Shown here piece after piece: positions 8,570 to 17,469 of a stretch of DNA of 64,000 nucleotides. The position numbers were made by a program, and so were the translations under genes. Source of the stretch: Sulfurimonas sp. hsl 1-7 (lineage in GTDB: Bacteria; Campylobacterota; Campylobacteria; Campylobacterales; Sulfurimonadaceae). How positions within the stretch are numbered: the stretch's first letter is position 1; every line of letters begins with the position of its first letter. The notes beneath the pieces are model-generated. The model was not told where the DNA came from and did not search any database. It worked only from the letters and a program-made list of their open reading frames with translations. The stretch is from the NCBI RefSeq assembly GCF_030577135.1, contig NZ_JAUIRR010000001.1, positions 599,561 to 663,560 on the forward strand, given 5' to 3'.

Positions 8570-9536
8570 TACTCACCTCCGAGTATACAAACTTCTCTAA
8601 ATCCTCTATCGGTTCCAATTCTGAGTTTTCTGCAAACTCTACAGCTTCATCTATAACGTTTTGTATATCTGCCTCTATCGCTTTAAGATCAAGGTCAGAC
8701 CATAATCCTGCATCTTTTAATCTTTCTTCAAAAACAACCAAAGGACCTTTTTCTTTCCACTCTTTTACTTCCGCTTTCTCACGGTAAAGTTCTGCATCAA
8801 ACATAGAATGGGCACGAAAACGGTAGGTTAAACACTCCAAAAAAACAGGTTTGGAAGTCTCTTTTATATCTTCTACCGCACGCGTAGCAGCTTTAGCGAC
8901 CTTTACAACATCCATCCCGTCAATCTGTTTTGCATGGATGTTGTAAGACTCGGCTTTTTTATAGATATCTGTTTGAGATTCCGTATATCGCAAAGCAGTC
9001 CCCATAGCATATTGGTTATTCTCACATACAAAGAGTATAGGCAACTCCCATAAAGCGGCAAGGTTAAGCGATTCATGGAACTCACCCTCTGCAACTGCAC
9101 CGTCACCAAAGATAGCTACGGTAACTCTTTTTCTATTTTGCATCTTATCAGCCAGTGCCATTCCGACAGCTAAAGGAAGACCGCCACCAACTATGGCACT
9201 CCCACCGTAAAATCTGCTTTTAGCATCAAAAAGGTGCATAGAACCACCGCGTCCACGTGAACATCCATCCACTTTTCCATAAAGTTCAGCCATCACACTC
9301 TTAGCGCTTATTCCACGCACCAATGCATGACCGTGTTCTCTGTATGTTGCCAGAATTGCATCATCTTCACTAAGGGCATCTGCAAGGCCGACAGCGACCG
9401 CTTCTTCTCCAATATAAAGATGTAAAAAACCTCGTATCTTTTGTGCTGAGTAAAGCTCTACACACTTCTCTTCAAAACGGCGGATCAGCAACATTTTTGA
9501 GTAAAACTCTTTTGCTTTTTCTATAGTTAGGTTCAT
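8562..9536 (-). CDS. pdhA: 2-oxoacid dehydrogenase E1 alpha subunit
   Basis: 324 residues from the ATG at 9536, preferred over the in-frame ATG at 9557 because AAGGAA sits at ideal distance before it. The thiamine-diphosphate motif GDG...ENN ([14 protein letters not shown] through FVCENNQ) is intact, as is the RFRAHSMFD region near the phosphorylation-loop position. It binds ThDP and decarboxylates pyruvate or a similar 2-oxoacid. First gene of a four-gene operon E1alpha-E1beta-E2-ACP. A perfect palindrome upstream (9584-9606) may be its operator. Confidence 0.93.
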   Translation of the reverse strand: MNLTIEKAKEFYSKMLLIRRFEEKCVELYSAQKIRGFLHLYIGEEAVAVGLADALSEDDAILATYREHGHALVRGISAKSVMAELYGKVDGCSRGRGGSMHLFDAKSRFYGGSAIVGGGLPLAVGMALADKMQNRKRVTVAIFGDGAVAEGEFHESLNLAALWELPILFVCENNQYAMGTALRYTESQTDIYKKAESYNIHAKQIDGMDVVKVAKAATRAVEDIKETSKPVFLECLTYRFRAHSMFDAELYREKAEVKEWKEKGPLVVFEERLKDAGLWSDLDLKAIEADIQNVIDEAVEFAENSELEPIEDLEKFVYSEVSNG

Positions 9537-9583
9537 ATAAATTCCTTTTAGTAACACAGTGCAAACTTGTCTCTTCTCCGGCT

Positions 9584-9606
9584 ATATTTTAGCAGCGCTA
9601 AAATAT
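9584..9606. promoter_or_regulatory. 23-bp perfect palindrome upstream of the E1-E2 operon
   Basis: ATATTTTAGC, spacer AGC, GCTAAAATAT: two perfect 10-base arms. It lies between the acetyl-CoA synthetase stop (9627) and the E1 alpha start (9536). No T-run follows on the minus strand, so an operator is likelier than a terminator. The right place for it would be at or just upstream of the -10 of the dehydrogenase operon. Confidence 0.5.
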
Positions 9607-9626
9607 GCTCGTCAAAGAAGTTTCTA

Positions 9627-11381
9627 CTACTCTACTTCCAAAGTGGAAGTGTCGCCCTCCGGTAATCCCATCTCTCTGGCTTTAAGCAAGCGTCTCATAA
9701 TTTTACCGCTTCTTGTTTTTGGCAGATTCTCTTGAAACTCTATCTCTTTAGGGGCTACTGCAGCTCCCAGCTTTTTACGTCCGAAACCTATAAGTTCCCG
9801 TTTAAGGTCCTCACTAGGCTCATAACCCGATTTTAGAGATACAAACGCTTTTACAAGCTGACCTATCATCTCATCGGGCTTACCTATAACTCCCGCTTCG
9901 GCAACGGCTTCATGCTCCATTAAAGCACTCTCAACCTCAAAAGGTCCCACCATATGCCCCGATGTTTTTATGATATCATCAGCACGTCCGACAAACCAGA
10001 AGTAGCCGTCTTCATCTTTGTAGGCTAAATCACCGGAGATATACCAACCGTCTTTAAAACATTTATCGTATTTTTCCTGATTATGCAGATACATTCTAAA
10101 CATAGAAGGCCAGCCCGCTTTTAATGCCAAGTCCCCCTCAACATTCGGCTCTGTAACTTCTGTAACACTTCCGTCGTCGTTTTGACGCAAAATTGTGGCA
10201 GTAATGCCGGGCAACGGTCTTCCCATGGAACCGGGACGGATAGTCTGAGATGCATAGTTTGAAATCATAATGCCACCTGTTTCACTCTGCCACCAGTTAT
10301 CGTGTATGGGTAAATTGAGTTTTTCATTCCCCCACACTACTGCTTCAGGGTTTAAAGGCTCACCTACACTCAAAATCAAACGAAGGTGAGATAAGTTGTA
10401 CTCTTTTAAAGGCTCATTATCAATTCTCATAAGTCTTCTGATTGCCGTGGGTGCCGTGTACCATATACTCACCTTTTCATCTTGCAGTATCTTATACCAT
10501 CTTGTGGCATCAAACTCCGCCTCATCTACAATATTTGTAACCCCGTGTATCCACGGAGTAATAATTCCGTAAGAGGTTCCTGTAACCCAGCCCGGATCGG
10601 CTGTACACCAGTAAATATCATCTTCATGTAGATCAAGTGCATATTTTCCGCTCATGTAGTGGGTATATACAGCTTTGTGAACATGAACAACACCCTTTGG
10701 CATTCCGGTAGTACCGCTTGTAAAATGGAGAACTGACATATCTTCTTCATCCGTATCAGCAATTACAAACTCCTCAGATGCGCTCTCCATCAATTTGTTA
10801 TATGACAATACCTTCTCGTTCTCATGCTCGTTTGCATCGAAAAGGATTATATATTGAAGTTCTGGAAGTTTGTCTAGAATAGGGATGAGTTTCTTTTTGT
10901 AGAGTTTTTGTGTAGTTAAAATTAGTTTGGCATCACCGCTGCTTAAACGCTGGAGTATCGGTTCAGGGCCAAACTGGGAAAAGAGTGGACACATGACGTT
11001 TTGATTTTTCAGTATCCCTATGGCTGAGATATAGAGTTCGCTTTTTCGGGTTGAGAGTGTAAATACCCGCTCCCCTTTTGCTATACCTAAAGTTTTTAAA
11101 ACATTTGCAAACTTTGCGCTGGATCTTTTTATCTCGAGATAGGAGAAAGTTTTCCTCTCCCCCTCTTCAGAAAGCCATATCAGTGCAGTTTTATCTTTGT
11201 TTTTACCTTCGGCATGTCGGTCTATAGCTTCATAGGCTATATTCAATCCGCCGCCGGGAAAATAATCAAACTCTTTTGCGAGCTCGCTCCAGTCAAACTT
11301 TGCATATTCTTGTTCATAATCAAGAAGATTGGGCTTGAGAGGCAACGAATCTATATCTTTTGTAATCCACGTACTATCCAT
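9627..11381 (-). CDS. acsA: Acetyl-CoA synthetase-like AMP-forming acyl-CoA ligase
   Basis: 584 residues with the ANL-superfamily motifs in order: P-loop [12 protein letters not shown], the adenylate-binding NWWQSETGG, the hinge block [23 protein letters not shown], and the catalytic lysine [11 protein letters not shown]. It activates acetate (or a short acid) to acyl-AMP and acyl-CoA. Length resembles the shorter Bacillus AcsA type rather than the 650-residue Acs. It is upstream of and co-directional with the E1-E2 operon, separated by 90 bases. Propionate or another short acid is possible as substrate. Confidence 0.88.
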   Translation of the reverse strand: MDSTWITKDIDSLPLKPNLLDYEQEYAKFDWSELAKEFDYFPGGGLNIAYEAIDRHAEGKNKDKTALIWLSEEGERKTFSYLEIKRSSAKFANVLKTLGIAKGERVFTLSTRKSELYISAIGILKNQNVMCPLFSQFGPEPILQRLSSGDAKLILTTQKLYKKKLIPILDKLPELQYIILFDANEHENEKVLSYNKLMESASEEFVIADTDEEDMSVLHFTSGTTGMPKGVVHVHKAVYTHYMSGKYALDLHEDDIYWCTADPGWVTGTSYGIITPWIHGVTNIVDEAEFDATRWYKILQDEKVSIWYTAPTAIRRLMRIDNEPLKEYNLSHLRLILSVGEPLNPEAVVWGNEKLNLPIHDNWWQSETGGIMISNYASQTIRPGSMGRPLPGITATILRQNDDGSVTEVTEPNVEGDLALKAGWPSMFRMYLHNQEKYDKCFKDGWYISGDLAYKDEDGYFWFVGRADDIIKTSGHMVGPFEVESALMEHEAVAEAGVIGKPDEMIGQLVKAFVSLKSGYEPSEDLKRELIGFGRKKLGAAVAPKEIEFQENLPKTRSGKIMRRLLKAREMGLPEGDTSTLEVE

Positions 11382-11507
11382 ATCAGATCCCTTATTTTAC
11401 AAGTATCTCTAAATAACAGTTTTATGTATGATAGCACATAATATAAAAAATTGATAATAATTTTTTTTAATATAATGCAGGAGTTTTTAAAGAGCCTGCA
11501 CAAAGGT

Positions 11508-12593
11508 TTATTGATGAGTACTTACAAATGCACTGTAAAGCTCTTCAAAACCTTTTTCACTAGAATGTTCAACAGATTTCATTGTCTCTACCGCTTTATC
11601 ATAGTTTTTCTCTTTCCATAAACCTATAGCTTCTTTGATCGAGTTATGAACATTTGCATGATGCGTCGATACGCTGCTGATCACATTTGGTGCATTTTTG
11701 ATCTGTTCTTTGTTTTCATCAAACCATTTACCAAATACACAACTATGTTCATCACCTATAGTTGGGGTATCTCCGTTAATAAAGGCATTGTACCCTAGAA
11801 GTTTCAGCAGGATATGGTCAAGTTTACCGTTTCCGATACCAATCTCATGAGTGATGTTAGAAGTTATTTCAGAAATTCTTTGTGAATTACGGATAACAAA
11901 ATCGAGCTCTTCAAAAAATGCCGAGAGTGTTTCCGTCATCTGATTTGTATTTTCTCTGAATAGTTCAGAGATATCTTGGATATCAGATGTATTTTGTTTG
12001 AGCTGGCTAATGCTTATCTCAACCTCTTGCGTCGCTTTTTGTGTACGCTCGGCAAGTTTTCTAACTTCATCTGCAACTACGGCAAAACCGCGTCCATGTT
12101 CACCCGCACGTGCAGCTTCAATAGCAGCGTTTAATGCAAGTAGATTTGTTTGATCAGAGATATCTTTGATCAGATTGATTATCTCGCCGATAGATGTCAC
12201 ACTGTTGTTAAGCGATGATGCTCCGTTGTCTAAGTTTACAGCCTCTTGCGCAATTTGGTCAATAGACTCATTGATCGAGTTCCCCTCTTTTTGCACAGTC
12301 TCTATTCTATGGCTTGTTCTTCCGTTTAGTTCACCCGCTTCATCAAGTGCATCTACAGACGATTGTAAAATATTTCTAACAAAGCCGACACCGCTTTTAT
12401 ATGAAAGTAAAAGCATTTGAATAATATCGTTACGAGCATCACCCTCTTTTGAAACTGTTAGAGTACTTGCAGTCTGCTCTTTTTGTGCAAGTAAAGCTTT
12501 AAGTTCGCTCACCTCTTCTTTAAGTCTGTCATTCTCGCTTTGCAGCTGTTGTACTTTTATTTTTTCTTGATCACAATTACTAAAAAATCCCAC
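11508..12593 (-). CDS. Soluble methyl-accepting chemotaxis protein with C-terminal CZB domain (TlpD-like)
   Basis: 361 residues starting at GTG 12593 behind GGAG. There is no membrane segment: residues 10-45 are a coiled coil, the middle is the signalling hairpin with the canonical tip ([20 protein letters not shown]), and the C terminus has the chemoreceptor zinc-binding pattern ([23 protein letters not shown]). It should couple to CheW/CheA in the cytoplasm. The architecture equals Helicobacter TlpD, a cytosolic receptor for oxidative or energy stress. It is a single gene, divergent from the AlkD-like gene. Confidence 0.9.
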   Translation of the reverse strand: MGFFSNCDQEKIKVQQLQSENDRLKEEVSELKALLAQKEQTASTLTVSKEGDARNDIIQMLLLSYKSGVGFVRNILQSSVDALDEAGELNGRTSHRIETVQKEGNSINESIDQIAQEAVNLDNGASSLNNSVTSIGEIINLIKDISDQTNLLALNAAIEAARAGEHGRGFAVVADEVRKLAERTQKATQEVEISISQLKQNTSDIQDISELFRENTNQMTETLSAFFEELDFVIRNSQRISEITSNITHEIGIGNGKLDHILLKLLGYNAFINGDTPTIGDEHSCVFGKWFDENKEQIKNAPNVISSVSTHHANVHNSIKEAIGLWKEKNYDKAVETMKSVEHSSEKGFEELYSAFVSTHQ

Positions 12594-12715
12594 GTAAGAT
12601 CTCCATATATTTTATTACTTGGGTATATGATATATAAATAACCATTAATCCACTCTTTAGTCAATAATCCCTAAAATATGAGAAGTTATAACTATTTCAA
12701 ATTTTAGGTGCTCAA

Positions 12716-13426
12716 ATGTTTGAACAAATATCTTCAGAACTTCAACACTATATCGATAAAACATATCAAAAGAGTTATAAAGGTTTTTTCAAAACTAAAA
12801 AAGGTGAATATAGTGCTGAGGATATTTTCTTGGGCATTAGAGTCCCAGAACTTCGCAAATCTGTGAGAAAGTACTTTCAAACACTTTCATTTGAAGATAT
12901 AAAAAAATTTTTGTATTCCCCCTATCATGAGTACAGACTTTTTGCTCTTTTGGTTTTAGTTGCCAAGTATCAACACAAAAACAGTTCAGTCAAAACACAA
13001 CAACAGATCTATAACTTTTATGTCGAAAATATTGGGCAAGTTAACAATTGGGATTTGGTTGATGTTACAACTTCACACATCATCGGGGATTATCTTTTTG
13101 ATAAAGACAAATCACCTCTTTACAATTTTGCAAATTCAGATAATCTCTGGCAAAAAAGAGTTGCTATCGTCAGTACCTTTTATTTTATCAAACGGGGTGC
13201 TTATGAAGATACATTGAAAATTGCAGATATACTTTTAGACGATACTCACGATCTCATCCATAAAGCAGTCGGCTGGGCTATTAGAAATGTTGGAAATGAA
13301 GATATGCAGGTTATGATAAAGTATCTACAACCGCGCTACAAAACTATGCCGAGAACGACACTTCGTTACGCAATTGAGAAATTAGATAAAGAGATACAAC
13401 AAAAATATCTCAAAGGATTAATATAA
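12716..13426 (+). CDS. DNA alkylation repair protein, AlkD-like HEAT-repeat glycosylase family
   Basis: 236 residues made of helical repeats. The IFLGIRVPELRKSVRKYF start, the NNWDLVD block and KAVGWAIRNVG toward the end are typical of the AlkC/AlkD family, which removes positively charged alkylated bases without base flipping. The catalytic-type Trp and Asp (NNWDLVD) are present. Monocistronic, after a 120-base divergent spacer shared with the chemoreceptor. Substrate not determinable by eye. Confidence 0.82.
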   Translation: MFEQISSELQHYIDKTYQKSYKGFFKTKKGEYSAEDIFLGIRVPELRKSVRKYFQTLSFEDIKKFLYSPYHEYRLFALLVLVAKYQHKNSSVKTQQQIYNFYVENIGQVNNWDLVDVTTSHIIGDYLFDKDKSPLYNFANSDNLWQKRVAIVSTFYFIKRGAYEDTLKIADILLDDTHDLIHKAVGWAIRNVGNEDMQVMIKYLQPRYKTMPRTTLRYAIEKLDKEIQQKYLKGLI

Positions 13427-13428
13427 AA

Positions 13429-13452
13429 TAGTATATAGTACTTTATATACTA
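13429..13452. terminator. AT-rich hairpin between convergent genes
   Basis: TAGTATATA, six-base loop, TATATACTA: a 9-bp perfect stem just after the AlkD-like stop that covers the stop codon of the convergent small membrane protein. It may end transcription from both sides, but it is all A-T apart from one pair and has no clean T-run, so the call is weak. Confidence 0.35.
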
Positions 13453-13635
13453 CTGAGAAATTACATTGTCGAAATAAAACGCAATATTGATTAATACTCC
13501 GCCAACTAAAGAAACAATAGCCAATTCATTGGTAGTTAAATCGACTAACGATAAGTTTTCTAACGCCATTAGGCATAAAAACATGACGAACGAAAAACCA
13601 AACCATAAAGCAACAATACCAAAAAACTTTCTCAT
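13450..13635 (-). CDS. Small two-helix membrane protein, unknown function
   Basis: 61 residues with two hydrophobic segments (about 5-27 and 38-55) and a positively charged N terminus (MRK). A good ribosome site (GGAGA) lies before the ATG, which favours a real gene over the overlapping alternative frames. Nothing in it identifies a function. It sits convergent to the AlkD-like gene and divergent from flgA. Confidence 0.6.
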   Translation of the reverse strand: MRKFFGIVALWFGFSFVMFLCLMALENLSLVDLTTNELAIVSLVGGVLINIAFYFDNVISQ

Positions 13636-13717
13636 ATATTTCTCCTTCTCTTTTCACTATATTATCACAATCATTTATAAAAGATGCTAGAATATTATAA
13701 ATCTTTTTAAAAATAGG

Positions 13718-14611
13718 ATGTTTCACTCAATAACTATGTATATTAAAACCATTTTTCTATTACTTTTTGCACTACAACTCTCCGCATTGGAACTGCAAAG
13801 AAACTACTTTATCAAAGAGGACGATATAAAGCTCTCACATATCATAACCAGTGTAGAGGGGTCTGAGGACCGTATACTTTTTTCACTCTTAAATGACAGA
13901 CACATCAAAAGAGTAACTGCCAAAAAACTTATAAGCACTTTGAAAAAACTCGGCTATAAAGATATCCACTCAAAATATCCGTATATACAGTTTAATAAAA
14001 TAAGCCCTATAGATACGACAAAAATCGAAGAGTATGTAACAGAGCACTATAAAAATAAGTATAACGGTATTCTTATCAAAGAGGTGCAGGTATATCCTCG
14101 TACATTTATGGAGCAAATGCCTAAAAACTATACGTTAGTAGAGATGCGTTCACGGGAACATCTTTCAAATGATGGTGTCGTAGCAATTAAAACGGATCAA
14201 AATAAAAAAATATTTTTCAATTACAGAATCAAAGCGTATGTAAATATCTTTGTATTAAAAAATGATCTTCAAAGAGATGGGGAGTTATCTACACTAAACA
14301 CGATAAAAAATAGTATAATTCTAGACAAATTTAGGGCGATGCCGGTTCAAACTATTGAAAACGGTACCTTAGAGCTCAAACATACAATGAAAAAAGGGCA
14401 ACTCTTAACTCTGCGTGATGTTGAGCCCCTTGCTTTGATCAAACGGGATTCTTCTGTTAATGTCACCTTGCAAAATGGTTCCATTGTGATCTCATTTAGT
14501 GCCCGAGCACTTCAAGACGGCAGAAAAGGTGATCTTATCTTTGTTGAGAATGACAAAGGGAAAAAGATCAAAGTAGTTGTTGTAGGAAAAAACAAGGCAA
14601 AAGTGAAATGA
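13718..14611 (+). CDS. flgA: Flagellar P-ring assembly chaperone FlgA
   Basis: 297 residues with an N-terminal signal sequence (hydrophobic stretch about 10-24) for periplasmic export and a C-terminal SAF/FlgA domain (VNVTLQNGSIVISFSARALQDGRKGD). FlgA guides FlgI assembly into the P ring. It is longer than E. coli FlgA because of an additional N-terminal periplasmic part. The start at 13718 has AGG directly abutting it; the next ATG at 13736 would give a tidier signal peptide. It overlaps ubiX by 4 bases, as in Campylobacter. Confidence 0.85.
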   Translation: MFHSITMYIKTIFLLLFALQLSALELQRNYFIKEDDIKLSHIITSVEGSEDRILFSLLNDRHIKRVTAKKLISTLKKLGYKDIHSKYPYIQFNKISPIDTTKIEEYVTEHYKNKYNGILIKEVQVYPRTFMEQMPKNYTLVEMRSREHLSNDGVVAIKTDQNKKIFFNYRIKAYVNIFVLKNDLQRDGELSTLNTIKNSIILDKFRAMPVQTIENGTLELKHTMKKGQLLTLRDVEPLALIKRDSSVNVTLQNGSIVISFSARALQDGRKGDLIFVENDKGKKIKVVVVGKNKAKVK

Positions 14612-15126
14612 AAATAGTAGTCGCAACAAGCGGAGCAAGCGGAGTAAATCTCGGATTAAAAACTCTAGAGTTACTTCCCGATGAAATTGAAAAACATTTT
14701 ATTATGAGTGAAAACTCAAAAACCGTACTCCAAAAAGAGCAAAACATTACCTACCATGACAATGCAGATATCTCCGCAAGTGTTGCTTCGGGCTCTTTTG
14801 GGGTAGATGCCATGATCATAGCGCCTTGCAGTATGAACACATTGGCAAAAATTGCATGCGGGATCAGTGACAACCTCATTACACGATGTGCAGCAGTTAT
14901 GATTAAAGAGCAAAAAAAGCTCATTTTAGCACCTCGCGAAATACCTTTTTCGGCAATAGCACTAGAAAATATGCATAAACTTGCATCTTTGGGGATTATA
15001 ATAGCACCGCCTGTAATGGCATACTACTCAGAACAGCAAACTTTAGATGATATGGAGAACTTCGTGATCGGAAAATGGTTCGATCTCCTAGGCATTGAAA
15101 ATAACTTATACAAACGATGGGAATAA
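14608..15126 (+). CDS. ubiX: Flavin prenyltransferase UbiX
   Basis: 172 residues. Starts VVATSGASGVNLGL (phosphate-binding loop), with the APCSMNTLAKIACGISDNL block and REIPFSAIALENM. It makes prenylated FMN, the cofactor for UbiD-type decarboxylases. In the conserved flgA-ubiX-coaD-tmk order. Slightly shorter than most UbiX (about 190). Confidence 0.9.
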   Translation: MKIVVATSGASGVNLGLKTLELLPDEIEKHFIMSENSKTVLQKEQNITYHDNADISASVASGSFGVDAMIIAPCSMNTLAKIACGISDNLITRCAAVMIKEQKKLILAPREIPFSAIALENMHKLASLGIIIAPPVMAYYSEQQTLDDMENFVIGKWFDLLGIENNLYKRWE

Positions 15127-15129
15127 TAT

Positions 15130-15621
15130 ATGAATAAAATTGCACTATATCCTGGAACATTTGATCCGATTACAAATGGACACTATGATATTATCGAACG
15201 TGCTAAGAACTTATTTGATGAAGTAGTCATTGCAGTTGCAGTTTCAGTTGATAAAAAACCGATGTTTACGTTAGAAGAGCGTATAGAGATGGCAGAAGCT
15301 GCTACAAAACACTTAGAGGGTGTACGCGTTGTAGGTTTTGACAATCTTACAGTTGAGCTTGCAAACGAGCATAATGCAAAAGTGCTTATTAGAGGGCTGA
15401 GAGCCGTAAGTGACTTTGAGTATGAACTGCAATTAGGTTATTTGAACAACTCTCTTGATGATACAATCGAGACGGTGTACTTAATGCCTAAACTCAAACA
15501 TGCATTTGTAAGTTCTTCAATTGTGCGAAACCTTTTAAAATTCAACGGAAAAACAGAACATCTTTTACCGCCTGAGGTTCAAAAGATTATTGGGGGTATG
15601 AACTCATGTACATTGCCATAG
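15130..15621 (+). CDS. coaD: Phosphopantetheine adenylyltransferase
   Basis: 163 residues, full length. Nucleotidyltransferase motif YPGTFDPITNGHYDIIERA at the N terminus and the ISSTxVR-like SSSIVRNLL near the C terminus. Catalyses the fourth step of CoA synthesis. Starts 3 bases after ubiX; its end overlaps tmk by 16 bases. Confidence 0.97.
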   Translation: MNKIALYPGTFDPITNGHYDIIERAKNLFDEVVIAVAVSVDKKPMFTLEERIEMAEAATKHLEGVRVVGFDNLTVELANEHNAKVLIRGLRAVSDFEYELQLGYLNNSLDDTIETVYLMPKLKHAFVSSSIVRNLLKFNGKTEHLLPPEVQKIIGGMNSCTLP

Positions 15622-16181
15622 AGGGGATCGACACTGCAGGAAAAAGCACACAGATAGCGGCTCTTGCAAATAACTTTCCCGATGCCGTAATCACAAAAGA
15701 ACCCGGTGCTACAGAATTGGGTAAAGAGATAAGAGAACTTGTTTTATCGGCTCGCGCAAAAAGCAAAAAAGCGGAATTTCTACTCTTTTTAGCCGATCGT
15801 GCGGAGCATTTAAAAGAGGTGATCGAGCCAAATATAGACACAAAGATGATCATCTCCGATCGCAGTGCAATCAGCGGTGTGGCATATGCATTGATTCACG
15901 GTGAGATAGCAGAAAACGAACTTGTATCTCTAAACAATTTTGCAACAAACAACACTTACCCCCAAAAAGTTTTTTTACTCAAACTCACAAAAGAGGAGCT
16001 TGAGTTCAGACTCTCTCAAAAAGAGCTTGACGGTATAGAACTTCGCGGCAGTGAATACCTTCTTGGAATCCAAGATGCGATCATAAAAGCGGCGGAACTT
16101 TTAAACATCGATCTCATTACGATCGATGCGACACAAAGCATAGAGAGTATTACGGAAGAAATATTAACTAATATCAATTAG
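15606..16181 (+). CDS. tmk: Thymidylate kinase
   Basis: 191 residues. P-loop EGIDTAGKSTQ, the DR(Y/S) motif as SDRSAISGVAY, and a LID region. Phosphorylates dTMP to dTDP. It starts inside coaD, so translation is probably coupled. The P-loop has a Thr where many Tmk proteins have Gly (GIDGAGKST), a mild variation common in campylobacterotan sequences. Confidence 0.95.
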   Translation: MYIAIEGIDTAGKSTQIAALANNFPDAVITKEPGATELGKEIRELVLSARAKSKKAEFLLFLADRAEHLKEVIEPNIDTKMIISDRSAISGVAYALIHGEIAENELVSLNNFATNNTYPQKVFLLKLTKEELEFRLSQKELDGIELRGSEYLLGIQDAIIKAAELLNIDLITIDATQSIESITEEILTNIN

Positions 16182-16254
16182 TATAAAATATTTTATAAAG
16201 ATAAAAATGGTATCCTTTCATACTTTTTTATAACACCAATTAGCAAGGCAAAAA

Positions 16255-17469
16255 ATGATTAAATCTCTTCGTGGAATGAATGATATTTTAAATGATGACG
16301 AGTATAAAAGATACACTTACTTTTTAAAAACGGCAACTCAAGTTGCTACTCGTTACGGATTTCATTTTATTGAAACACCGATATTAGAAGAAACAGCACT
16401 TTTTAAACGTTCTGTTGGTGAGTCTAGTGACATTGTCGGTAAAGAGATGTATCAGTTTACGGATAAAGGTGAAAACGATGTTTGTATGCGTCCAGAAGGA
16501 ACTGCAGGTGTTGTTCGTGCTTTTATTCAAAATAAACTTGATCGTGCCGGCGGGATTCACAGATATTTTTACCATGGACCAATGTTTCGTTATGAAAGAC
16601 CGCAAAAAGGTCGTTTAAGACAATTCCACCAGTTTGGATGTGAAAGCTTCGGTGTGGACTCTGTTTATGAAGATGCTACGATCATTATGATGGTAAGTGA
16701 TATTTTAAAAGAACTCGGTATCGGGTACCGCTTACAACTAAACTCTTTAGGTGATCACAACTGTATGCCTGAATACCGTCAAAATCTGATAGGCTTTATT
16801 GAAAGTGTTGAAGATGAGATTTGTGAAGATTGTGTAAGAAGAAAATCGACAAACCCTATTCGTGTACTTGACTGTAAGAACGATAAATGTAAATCTCTTT
16901 ATGTCAAAGCTCCAAGACTGATCGATTCTTTATGTGAAACTTGTGAAAGTGACTTTGAACAACTCAAAAAGATCTTAGATAAAAGCGGCATCGAATACGA
17001 GATCGATACAAACCTTGTTCGCGGATTAGATTACTACTCTAAAACAGCATTTGAGTTTGTAAGCGACAATATCGGATCTCAGAGTGCAATTGCAGGTGGT
17101 GGTAGATACGACAGACTTGTAGAGTTCTTAGACGGGCGCCCTACTCCTGCAGTTGGTTTTGCAATGGGGATCGAAAGACTTTTAGAGCTCATCGAGATGC
17201 CAGAAGAAAAACGCAGCGGTTACTACATCGGTGCTATGGATGATGAAGCTGTTGAACTTGTACTTAACATTACACATAAGAAAAGAGCTACAAAACAAGT
17301 TACTTGTGAATATAAAACTAAAAACCTGAAAAACCACCTCAAAGGTGCAGACAAAGTAAATGCAAGATTTTGTTGTGTAATCGGTACTGATGAGATGCAA
17401 AACGGTACTATATGGGTGAAAGATTTAGAAACTAAAACGGAAGAGACAATTAAACTAGAGGACTTCTAA
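16255..17469 (+). CDS. hisS: Histidyl-tRNA synthetase
   Basis: 404 residues, class II synthetase. Begins SLRGMNDILNDD; motif 2 RPEGTAGVVRA with MFRYERPQKGRLRQFHQFG; histidine-A motif LVRGLDYYSKTAFEF; motif 3 with GFAMGIERLLEL; C-terminal anticodon domain. Preceded by a 73-base gap with a possible promoter. Its stop abuts the speA start. Confidence 0.97.
   Translation: MIKSLRGMNDILNDDEYKRYTYFLKTATQVATRYGFHFIETPILEETALFKRSVGESSDIVGKEMYQFTDKGENDVCMRPEGTAGVVRAFIQNKLDRAGGIHRYFYHGPMFRYERPQKGRLRQFHQFGCESFGVDSVYEDATIIMMVSDILKELGIGYRLQLNSLGDHNCMPEYRQNLIGFIESVEDEICEDCVRRKSTNPIRVLDCKNDKCKSLYVKAPRLIDSLCETCESDFEQLKKILDKSGIEYEIDTNLVRGLDYYSKTAFEFVSDNIGSQSAIAGGGRYDRLVEFLDGRPTPAVGFAMGIERLLELIEMPEEKRSGYYIGAMDDEAVELVLNITHKKRATKQVTCEYKTKNLKNHLKGADKVNARFCCVIGTDEMQNGTIWVKDLETKTEETIKLEDF

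Noticed and set aside
11476-11500. TGCAGG...CCTGCA inverted repeat downstream of the chemoreceptor
   Set aside because: Only a 6-bp stem and no following T-run; not listed as a terminator.
13487-13726. Alternative frames overlapping the 61-residue membrane protein
   Set aside because: They lack a ribosome site and do not resemble membrane or soluble proteins as well as 13450-13635 does.
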